DNA from: Trileptium ribeirensis
Taxonomy: Eukaryota > Nematoda > Enoplea > Enoplida > Thoracostomopsidae
NCBI GenBank assembly: GCA_030248225.1
Contig: JASANE010016330.1
Location: forward strand, 1-64,000
DNA: 64,000 nt
Direction of reading: 5' to 3'
Position 1 is the first letter of the stretch, and each line of letters begins with the position of its first letter. Positions 54,900-64,000 of this stretch are shown here, one piece after another. Below the pieces are notes generated by a model that was not told the DNA's origin, made no database searches, and worked only from the letters and a program-made list of their open reading frames with translations. The position numbers were made by a program, and so were the translations under genes.

Positions 54900-56287
54900 C
54901 CATTTCCCTTAAATTCCCATTATCGGGTTTCTTTTGGACCTTTCATAGTATCGGTTTCGATTCTGTCTTGCGTACCCGAAGTACTATGCTTCTCTAGTGG
55001 CCTTTTCTCTTTTTCGACTTGTGGATCGATTCTTTGAGGAAATAACTTTTTCTTTTCGGTTTGTTGTTGTTGTGGCAATTTGGGAAATGTTTCTTGTTGT
55101 TCTTGCTCCTTTTGTGAGCTTAACCTTTTTCCTTATCTTCGTGGAGTGGCTTTTTTACTCCAATCTACTGGTCTTTCTTCACTTAGTGATGCTATTCCTT
55201 GTCGTTTTTCTTCTGTTTGCTGTTGACCTTCTTGTTGCTGGCCGTTTATCTTCTTCCGGATCGCCCGTTCGATCGGTTTCCATAACGCTCTATCAATTCT
55301 TTTTTGTCTTTGATGTGAACATACCATTTTTCTTGTTCTTCTTTTCTTTTTCTTGGCTCGTATCTTTTTGGACCTGTTCTTTTTCATCTTTCATGGTCTC
55401 GTTGACATTTCCTTCTTTCTCCACAAAAATTTGTTTCTACCATATCATTCATTGATCAGTAAACGAATTCTAGTTTTTTGCTCCCTGTTCATCCTTGCTA
55501 CGATATACAGATCAAATCCATATTTTGTGGCTTTTTCTGCGCGTCTTTGAGAGACTGACTTTGTGGCTCCCTTTTCGCTTGTAGATTGTTCTGGCTTTTG
55601 TGAATTTCTGTCTTTCTACTTTACTTTGTGGTTGATCTTTCTCGTACTTGTGGCGTCGTCTTTCTCAGACTATTGGTTATTTAGTTTCGTACTGTCTTCT
55701 TGATGACGAATAGTAGTATTTTGGCTCATACCTTCAACTCGGGCCTTCGGAATTTCGCGATCTTTGCAAACGATATTCGTTCTAAAGACTTCTTCTCACG
55801 CTCAGACGATTCTGACTTTTTGCATCTACATTCTGTAGACGTACACAGAGAAGACCTTGTTCGGCTTTATTTCGCGTTTCGCCTTTTGGTGACCTTGAGC
55901 ATCCTTTCGTGACTTGGTCTTTTGTGATTTCTTTTTCATGATGTTGCTTCGTCATCCTTTTTTAGTCTATTCGGTCGGTCGGTGATTTCAAATAATCCAG
56001 CTCTTGGTCCTTCATTTTGTTTTTCTTTCATTCTTCGTATTGCTTCCACCAAGGCAAATTGTTCGTCTCATTCGTCACTGATTTCTTCCAGGATTAACGA
56101 GTTGCCTGTTATTTTTGTTTTTCGTCGTAATCGAGCTCCTTTTCAGGGTATTCGAATTCTTCCTGCGGCCGAGGATCCACCTTCATTAGTTCTTGCTCCG
56201 GTCTTTCTTTCGTTTGTTCTTTTTTGGTGTTACATTTTCGCTTTGTTGTTTCATTTCGACCTTTTGAGATAGTTTCCTGTGAACCTG

Positions 56288-56453
56288 CACCTGAGAAGAA
56301 TGCAGACCCACCAGACCGCATTGTTTGTTCCGTAAGTACTTCCTGATGAGATGGACCTGAAAAGAATGCAGACCTGCCAAGTTGTACTTTTTATTGTTCC
56401 GTGTCGAAGTTTTGCATTCGTATTCCCTGACGGCCTGCGCCTGAGAAAAATGC
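56288..56453 (+). repeat. Three spaced copies of a CCTGCRCCTGAGAAGAATGC motif
   Basis: CACCTGAGAAGAATGC at 56,288, GACCTGAAAAGAATGC at 56,354 and CGCCTGAGAAAAATGC at 56,438, each followed by AGACC/AAACT and a Y-rich stretch. Further copies are at 53,053 (exact), 53,134 (one base changed near the end, plus A to G) and 50,496 (exact). On the minus strand they encode GLHSxQV-type repeats in one frame. Confidence 0.85.
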
Positions 56454-56460
56454 AAACTCG

Positions 56461-56715
56461 TCAGGTTGCACCTCCTGCGTATCGATCTTTTTCGGAACGT
56501 TCGCCAATGTTTGTTTTGTTTTGGTCGCCTTGTTGCATTGGTTCTTTTTCAACTATGCTTTTCTCGGATTCTTGAATTTGTTTTGCAATCGATAAGCTTC
56601 GTGTGATATATGTCATTGTCAGCATCTCGCTTGATCCCCACCGTTTTGGTAGCTCGACAGCTGTTGTTGTAGCGGGTTCTGATAAAATGATTGCTGTGGA
56701 CGCTAACTGTACCAT
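56461..56715 (-). pseudogene. Gag-like module 1 (84 codons), just inside the right direct repeat
   Basis: Starts MVQLASTAIILSEPATTTAV, then ELPKRWGSSEMLT, YITRSLSIAKQIQESEKSI and a charged tail. The start codon lies about 30 bp inside the right direct repeat, where the first ORF of an LTR retroelement would be expected. Its frame then breaks; 56,186-56,455 continues with GLHSFQVH and GLHSSQVQVH repeats in another frame. Confidence 0.6.
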
Positions 56716-56748
56716 GGATAACCATCTTTCTCATAAATTGAAAAAACC

Positions 56749-57107
56749 CATAAATTGTAAGCAAAATCTAAATACTATACGTATAAAAACAGGACTGCAC
56801 CTACAACACGTATTAGCTAATAGTTGGCGGATAAGCTCATTGAGCTACACCCATTTTGAGATTCAGTAAACTTGAAGAAACAACCAGATAGCACAAAAAC
56901 TAAATAGCAACTGAAACTACACTAAACCTAGGGTTAGCTAGCATATAAAACGAAAGGAATTTATGTAAATTAGGAGATTTTATGGTAGTTAGGAAGAAAA
57001 CACAAAAACCGGGAGGATGTAACAAATAAAATTTTGTGAAACCCGGGAGATTTGGCCTCCCAGGAGGTTAGGAGTCGAAATGAGATTTTTGGACGGTTTG
57101 GGTTCAC
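56749..57107 (-). repeat. Right direct repeat (LTR-like) of the 5.3-kb element
   Basis: Counterpart of 51,790-52,105, spacing 4,959 bp. It is about 40 bp longer, owing mainly to an insertion around GATTTTATGGTAGTTAGG and AAACCGGGAGGATG. A more remote relative may lie at 61,400-61,870 (AAACTATCGAAACTAACCCC, CCGTAGGAGTTAGG, AAACCCCCTGGGTTAGTTTGTGAAACCC). Confidence 0.85.
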
Positions 57108-57372
57108 AGCTTATGGAATTCCGTATACCTGCGGGATAGGATCGGACAGTAGCGCCACAAACTTTATATAAATGTTTATAATGCCTTTATTTAAATATTT
57201 AAATATACTCAAATTAATATTTGAAGATACACCTGATTTGCGGCGATCCGTGGATGGAGGAACATCCCGCAAAAATTTGCCTAGGGACAGGGCATGCTTC
57301 TAGTCTACCAGAAATCATCCAAATTTGTCAGCAATGTACGTATTTCAGCATGTATTTCGACGATATATGCAG

Positions 57373-58547
57373 CAGGGAGTAACCAGAATTCCGGTTCCGG
57401 CGAAAATCGTGTTCCGGTTGCGGTTCCGGCAAAGGGCAAAAACCATACCGGAACCGGAATTCCGGTTTAAAAATTTTGTTTGAAATTTTCCGTTTTTTGC
57501 TTCATCCTGTAATCCAAACATATGTAATATATATTATACAATGATCAAGCTCCAATACAACCAAGCAAAAGAAAAGATTAACTAACCAATTTGCCGTGTG
57601 AAACGTAAGTAGGGCACATAATTTGAGCAGGAATTTTTCATAATAACCTGCAGGAGTTTGTTAAATCAAAGCCAGATCGATGCTTGTAGCAGCTATTTTA
57701 CACATCCAGAAGTCTGTGGGATTCGTTTGAATTAAACCGGTCCAACTCGGTAACAGAGTATGGCTTACGCAGAAGTACTTAGGGTATGCTTGGCTAACAT
57801 AAATTGCGTCAAGCACCCGCCAGTGCGCTTGCAAACTTGCTAAATCAGTCTAAATTGAAGTAAACTAACGTTATCTGCAACGCAGCCAGAAACTGCTTTC
57901 TTGGCAATGACCTGTATTTATTGAAACTGTGCGAGCAGTATCACAGCTTGTCTCAGTTATGGCATTCTGATCAGAAAGTTATCATTATCATCTAGCTTAC
58001 GGGCACTGCTTGCACAACGATAGCCTAAACAGTGTCTGACAACTGATCAGAAAATTACCTTATATCTAATATTTTCTCTTAGATTTATATAAACCAATAA
58101 TTTTAAGTTTCCTACAGAAGAACATGCAACAAACGTATGTGTAGTAAAGGGAGGCGACTGGAGACAGCGAAATGTGTATTCTACGCTCCAAGCTTTGTAA
58201 GCACATTCGATTTGACGCAGTATACGCAATGGTGTATAGTGGAAGATATTTTTTTGCTCTGAATGTCCAAAAACCGACATATTTGATCGATAAATAAACA
58301 TTATTAGCTTCCTCAGTCTCTTTAAAGTTTCAGAAAGGCAATAATACCATCGCAATACATTAAGTTTAATGGAAAAGTTATTTTTAATGCATTTTAAATC
58401 CGCTATACCTTCATTTCTTCCCTCATCTGTTTTACTATATATAAATTTCGAAGACCAGGTTCCGGTTCCGGTTCCGGATCCGGTTTAAATGAACGGTTCC
58501 GGTTGCTGGTTCCGGTTCCGGTAAATTTCGGTTCCGGTTATTCCCTG
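57373..58547. mobile_element. Non-autonomous hAT element with perfect 8-bp target duplication
   Basis: Begins CAGGGAGTAACC and ends GGTTATTCCCTG. The octamer ATATGCAG flanks both sides (57,365-57,372 and 58,548-58,555). Subterminal regions are packed with TTCCGG/CCGGAA hexamer runs (57,395-57,470 and 58,455-58,540), as in many insect hAT families that start CAGGGAATAACCGG. The 1.0-kb middle is AT-rich with only a 102-codon ORF lacking transposase motifs. Confidence 0.93.
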
Positions 58548-58555
58548 ATATGCAG

Positions 58556-60790
58556 GTTATCCCTCCAGAATTCTCTATAGTTGCTCCACAGTCATAAATA
58601 TATTGAAATAGGTACTGTGGGCTTATCGGCCTTCTCCGCGGCACGTTTCTTACCAAAACGCAACCGACATCTCCAATGGTGGCCAAGGGGAAAGGGGGTG
58701 AAAACAGAGCGAGTACGAGAATTACCTAGAATATAAGTAAAATCAAGATTAGGGGAAGGAAGCCACCGGGGGATGGACCGGTCTACCAGCGGTCGGAGAT
58801 ACCCTTTGTCATGAAAGAAAAGTTGCGCGAGTTCCCAATGGTAGACATGTCATTGTCCCGGGCAGGGATATCAAGGTTGTATTTGAATCATATAACTATT
58901 CCTAATATAAATTGCATTGGCCGTGTGTAAGGAGCAAGTTAACTCGATCCAATGCCTGAGTAGTTTAAACGAAGTTTTAGTTGTAGCGTATGTACTGTTT
59001 TAAATAGAACTATGTGTAGTATAAGTGTATCAGAGAAACTGGAAAAAGGTAAGTTTGTTTAAAGCAATAATTGTATATATAGCCTGGCTTGATTTTGTGC
59101 ACCCGGCACCTTCCAGCCATAGCGAATTTGAAATAATTTATTTTGTCTAAGGCAAAATTTAGATAGCAACCTCGAGTATCTGTGCTATTAAAGATCATAC
59201 CCTGGCAATGTCCTTGAGACGAGCCCTGGGTAATGAGTTTTAATACTAGGAAAAGCCTAAAGATTGGTTCAGTTAAATCCAAAACGAAATTTAAGTAATT
59301 TTGGTCAGTGTCGGCAAGCTCGAGTAACTGTGCCATCCACTCTTAAATATACCGTGGCAAGTTCGCGCAACGAGCCGTGGTATTTAGTTAAAAGAAAAAT
59401 AGATTTTGTAAAAAGTAAATTTTGATGGAAAATTAAAGCGTTATGTGAGATTTGAATTATAAAAATGTGAAGTTATTCATATATGGTTTTAAGGAATGAA
59501 AAGTTATCTTTAAACTACAGCGAGCTCGGGTGGCGAGTCCGTAGTATTTGAATAATCTGTGGTAAGATCTTATACCGAACTGTTCTGATATTTGTTGTGC
59601 CCGTGTAGGCTCATGTAGGATTAAACCTAAAGTTCTTTAGAAACTTTTGTTTGTAGTCATGTCAAAATTTAATACTGTCACGGTGCGCCCGAGTAGGCCC
59701 GTGAACAGCTGAATTTAGATTGACATCGTGTAATGTTAACGAATGAAATTGATGTTTTAATAATGAAATATTTATTGAAAAATCTGATGTGCAAAAGGGT
59801 GTTCGAGTAACCGTTGCTAACATCTGTTAGTTGTAATTTCCGATAAATGTTGAACGAGGAATACCTAAGGAATCTTACATTTACTTTTAGTTTTTATTTT
59901 ATAGTTTGGCAGTATTTAGAGAGGAGTGAGCTGCATCAGCTCTGAAGGCATCCAAGCTCTGGCTTAACTCAGCAATGCGGCCCGAGTTAAGACAGAGTAT
60001 AGAGCTAGAGAGGGCATTAGTAACCATCAGGTCCAGAACTCAGAGGTTGTATAATAATACCCCTTGGAATGTCTTGATACCGTTTAAGCATTAGCCCAAG
60101 AGTAAAATGTATTACCTGTGTTGGTTGTAATACTAGTATGATATGCAGACAAATTGCACCAGGACTCTAGAATTATTACTATATACAAGTTGCCTAAAAT
60201 TAACGATTAATGTGATAGCAGTTTAATCTTAGTAATATGTACGCGTCACAGCGCCAGCCCTAAGGACCAAACAATGGGGTGTTGTGGGTGCACAGCACTT
60301 GTAAAGTTAAGAACCTTAGGGTAGATCACTACGAGCCTAGGGGAAAAACACGTGTACCGAAATAGGTGACTAGCACCTTCAGCTAGAAAAACAAGAGGAT
60401 TAGGTAATAAGGGATCGGCTCAAATTGGATCAACAATACCAGTCCCGTTGAAAATTTTAATACCCATCGTTAAGCTGGAAAGTTATGAACAAAGTAATAA
60501 ACAAAATAACAATGTTAGTACTCAATGTATCATATAAAACTTAACAGCCCCGGCATTACGCACCTGGGGTAAAAACAGAATAACTGGTAACGATACGGTA
60601 ACACAAAGGTGATTCCCTTAGTCCAGCAAAATGGAACGTATACATCATGACAACAATTTTTGTATTGATTTTTGGATATTTTGATACGGGTATGGGTTCG
60701 CGATAACCGTGTATTTTGGGATACACATACCCAAATCGTAACTTTACCTGAATGAACTGTAGGTATTGGGAAATCTGAAAATAACTAAGA
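58556..60790. other. Gene-free stretch with a degenerate CTCGAGTA-type repeat
   Basis: Between 59,090 and 59,810, phrases of the type CAACCTCGAGTATCTGTGC, CAAGCTCGAGTAACTGTGCC, GCGAGCTCGGGTGGCGAG, GCGCCCGAGTAGGCCCG and GTTCGAGTAACCGTTGC recur every 120-200 bp, and ACCCTGGCAATGTCCTTGAGACGAGCCCTGG is echoed by ACCGTGGCAAGTTCGCGCAACGAGCCGTGG. This is a decayed tandem array or the internal repeats of a retroelement. No gene recognised. Confidence 0.5.
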
Positions 60791-60794
60791 ATTT

Positions 60795-61225
60795 TATGGG
60801 TTAGTGTTAATGGGACAAGTGACACAGGATGCCCCAGAATAGAACGTGGGTGTTGGACCATAACCGCCAAGCCCCCTAAGCGTAGAATTTCCCCGGCCTG
60901 CATGCTGGGTAACCCCTAGGCGAGGCTTGCGCGAAGACATAATTCCGGCAATTATGTCCCACCCTAGAGCATACTTGCAACACTGCAGCCTTCGACGATA
61001 GAGCAGCCCATGGAAGACGGCCTGGTACCAACGGGTGGTAAAACGGTTCCGGAAAGGGAGAAAGACCAATCCCACCCAGAGGTTCCCGTTCAGGGGATGG
61101 GCTGCCCTCTTTTTGGTCTGCCATAAACCCCGGCTAGGACTTACTATGCCTAGTGCACCCGCCACCTCGGCAGGGTCCCAAAAAGACCGGAACAACCTCC
61201 TGTTCCGTCACACTGTCCATTTATG
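60795..61225. repeat. 430-bp dispersed repeat F5, copy 2
   Basis: Same orientation as 46,805-47,225, exactly 14 kb away. It differs by substitutions and by an insertion of about 30 bp (GCGAGGCTTGCGCGAAGACATAATTCCGGC region). Minus-strand frames read GLGGYGPTPTFYSGASCVTC, conserved in outline in copy 1. Confidence 0.85.
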
Positions 61226-64000
61226 AATATCTATGCATAGCCATTGGTATGAGGAATACGCATTTATGCACATGGGAAACTAATTTTAGTTACCTAAGTT
61301 TACCTAGGGGGAGGTATTACCGGTGTACGGATGCGTATATGTTAGCCTGCCTATGGTTGCTCTGAAGGGTTGACCACTCGTCAACAAAAAAAACCATACA
61401 AATCCATTAGCAAACTTGTAAAGCTCGCACCAAACTATCGAAACTAACCCCTAGCAGTTACTAGTCAGCACTAACAACAAACAGAGTTCGTCCAGAAAAA
61501 AAAGAAAAAACTATCAAACATCGTGAAATTCGTAACAATACTAATAAACAACAATAATAATATGAAAAACGACATAGAATATAACAGAAAGCAAATCAAA
61601 AATACGGCTGACAATAGTAATACGCACTACTCTATGCGCCATCTTGTAACACAACTCGTCAAGCCAAAGAATTTACGCAATAGCAAATCGGTAGCTAAAC
61701 AAATTTATTTAGTAAATAATAATTACTTAATAATATTTATAAAATTTTAGAGAAAAATGTAAGGACTTTTAGAACTAGAAAATGGGTATTATTGGGTATC
61801 CCGTAGGAGTTAGGTAGGTTTCAGGGTAGGAATAAATGGTGGAAACCCCCTGGGTTAGTTTGTGAAACCCTTATCTTAGTATGAAGTTAGAAAATCAAAT
61901 ATTAACGTATTTAGTTTTGGAAGGAAAATGGTGAAAGTTGAGGGACACCAAAGGTTAAGGAAAATAGGATTATGGGGTTCTTAACTTGAGGAGAAAAGAA
62001 AATGTAGTTCCGCCTTAGGCTAGAGGTTGTTTTCCCCTAATGAAACCCTAGTATATTTATAAATTTGATATTAACGTGAAAAAGTTGAATTTTGGGGTGA
62101 AATGGAGTATTGTGTCAGGGTATAGAAGTAATGTATCACCAAATAGAGGTATGTAAGGGGTTCACCCAGGTGAGGATGGGTGTTAGCCCACCGGGGATAA
62201 AATATAATATACCCCACTGGGAGAAATTAATAATAAATCAGAGAAAATTGTGTTATTTGAACCAAAAGTAAAGGAATTTATAAATTTCAAGCCATATTCA
62301 GGAAATAATTGTCCCCGAAGTAGGAGTAAAATGGGGTAGTTGCGGTGGTTACCCAAGGTGCGGCCGCGTGCCATTCCACTCGGGAAGCATAACCACCACC
62401 CCTTTTGGGAAAATTCTGAGAAATAGAATTAATCTTGGTATTCGGGGAAAATATTGAATATTATCAGATTTTAGTTTCAAATTAATATTTTGGAAATATA
62501 GGAACCATATAGCCCCAAATAAAGAAAATTATGGATCCTTACGCCCAAAATAGTAGAAAATGTCTTGACAAGAGAGATTATAAAAGTCGCCCCTCTGGGA
62601 GAGTGAATATCTCCCCAGGGAAGGAAAATTAATTCATGTTAATTTTAAGGTTGAAGTTGAAATGAGTGTAATGTGATGTCTTGGGGAGAGAAAATACAAG
62701 GTTGGACCTGCCCAAAAGTTGACATCCCCCGGACCCGAGTCCTCAACGTCCCTGTTGAGTATGTGTTCTAGGGAGCAGGTTAAACTTGTATTTTTGAGTT
62801 TTTCATTCTCCAAATATTAGAATAAAAATTTAAAAGTTATAGTTATACCCGTTACAATTTACAACAATATTATGCACGCAAAATGTTAATACAATGCTTT
62901 AAAAGATTATACCAAAATATAATACTGAGCAAGATTACTAAACTAAATTAATGTACACCGTACCTTGTTTTGACTCACATTAATAACAATACCAAATAAT
63001 AACAGTAACACCCGGGTAAGTAAGCGAGAAATAAAAAATTCACCGTTTGGGTTTGAAAATACCGTTGAAAAAAATTTGATGAGCAATTTTGGTTTAATAG
63101 ATAATTCTAGTAACCCAAAATGAATGAATTAGTTTTTCCAAATCTCAAATATCAAAGTAAATCTGTATTATACCAATGAATTGTTTTGTTATAGTTATAA
63201 AATCTAACTTTAAGTTAACCGTGTATGTTTCCCAAACAAAATGGAATTAAACAAAATCATAGTATATTAACAAAATTAAAGCACAAAATAAAGCACAACA
63301 AGTATTATTATCCCTGTATTAGCAACACAATATATTCATACCGAGGTAGGTAACAAATGAAATCGATCATATAATATGGCAAAATTTTGTGAATTTATAG
63401 GTAGAAAAACAGAGATAAATTTTGCATTGAAATATAGTGTCCGCAACACAGTAAAATGGATTTGAGGAAATTAGAAATATGAATTATTTCACAAATTATC
63501 ATGTACAATTTGATTGGATTGGAACTTGAGTTGAATTAATCTGGCGAAACAAAGGTTATTTAAGTTTCTAAAATGTGATTAAGTATCCTGTTAAAATTTG
63601 TTCAAAATGAAATCCAGTAGATCGAAGTTAAAATTAAAGTGAAATTGATTTTAACACTTGTTATGAAATTAGTTCAATTGAATGGTTTTAGAACTATGGA
63701 ATTGTACCGCATAGCTATACCACAAAAAACAAAATAAGAAAAACAAGCTCTTCTATCCACTATCCAATATGATATAGCAATATAAAAATAAAGCATTATT
63801 ATGGCTTTTGACTTGTTCTTCTTTTGGCATCGAATGTCAATGGCACAGTATTTATTGTTCACGGAAATTGTCACCAATTGTGTAGTATATTGTCAAAACA
63901 GCTCGATAGTTATTGGCAGTATTAAACTATCAAGGATTGTTGCTGAGCAATTGTCATAGCCGTAAAATTGAACTGAAGGCACTTCGATCGATTAATTATT
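61226..64000. other. Gene-free stretch at the right end
   Basis: 61,400-61,870 may be a remote relative of the 51.8/56.7-kb direct repeats. 61,750-62,760 is purine-richer on the plus strand with several short G-rich phrases (CCCACCGGGG / CCCCACTGGG inverted near 62,195) and a GC-rich patch at 62,338-62,402 whose ends can pair (GGTGGTTA / TAACCACC). 62,800-64,000 is AT-rich with nothing recognised. Confidence 0.45.

Larger units (their letters stand above)
52106..56748 (-). mobile_element. Interior of a direct-repeat-bounded element; broken Gag-like, charged coding modules
   Basis: The plus strand is T-rich and the minus strand A/G-rich over more than 4 kb. Minus-strand frames are broken but consistently encode Lys/Glu/Gln/Arg-rich proteins. 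Module 1 is at 56,461-56,715 and module 2 at 54,675-54,899; both contain SEPAxTTAxELPKRWxSSxM then LT, YIxRxLSI. 53,949-54,472 reads as a coiled coil (QLQRQIQEKENA, QQLLELAKQREEVQERAK). 53,237-53,500 contains EEEYNWAKKSIRWFIGHNNE. 55,133-55,387 is very basic. No reverse transcriptase, protease or integrase motif was found, so it is either non-autonomous or an unfamiliar class. Large hydrophobic plus-strand ORFs here are shadows. Confidence 0.6.

Noticed and set aside
54997..55455. 152-codon Phe/Leu/Val-rich plus-strand ORF resembling a membrane protein
   Set aside because: Same shadow effect: opposite strand encodes basic KKKR and QQQ stretches.

Overview
This is eukaryotic nuclear DNA. It is AT-rich, crowded with decayed transposons and tandem repeats, and carries one clearly recognisable split gene. 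No prokaryotic organisation is visible (no operons, no dense ORFs). The host is an animal, most likely an arthropod: the gene is a phosphorylase kinase beta subunit that reads closest to the insect form as I remember it, and several LINE remnants carry an RNase H domain of the I/LOA/R1 kind. Species cannot be fixed from sequence alone.

Region 1 (1 to about 22,534, minus strand): the 5' and central part of a phosphorylase b kinase regulatory subunit beta gene (Phkb). Ten exons can be followed by eye. Each joins the next in the right phase with GT donors and AG acceptors, and together they encode about 424 uninterrupted residues of the N-terminal glucoamylase-like half. The start codon exon lies upstream (>22,534) or was not recognised. 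The C-terminal half lies beyond base 1. Introns run from about 0.6 to 4.5 kb. They hold a family of Tc1/mariner-type MITEs (four copies plus two shorter relatives), a higher-order satellite array (20,000-21,130), a 215-bp tandem duplication and several dispersed repeats.

Region 2 (22,535-44,000): no convincing host gene. It contains dispersed repeat families in two or more copies, a LINE C-terminal fragment (27,650-27,874), a hAT-like MITE (28,139-28,589), scattered monomers of the intronic satellite, and long AT-rich stretches with nothing recognisable.

Region 3 (44,000-64,000): a transposon graveyard. It has two minus-strand RNase H-bearing LINE fragments (44.1-44.8 and 48.6-50.36 kb), a 430-bp repeat present at 46.8 and 60.8 kb, and a roughly 5.3-kb element bounded by direct repeats (51,790-52,105 and 56,749-57,107). 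The interior of that element is strongly purine-biased on the minus strand and encodes broken, charged, Gag-like protein modules. A 1,175-bp hAT element follows with a perfect 8-bp target duplication (57,373-58,547).

No new multi-gene system was found. The best candidates for something undescribed are the 5.3-kb direct-repeat-bounded element with duplicated modules and a recurring 16-bp motif, and the trimeric satellite array sitting inside a Phkb intron.
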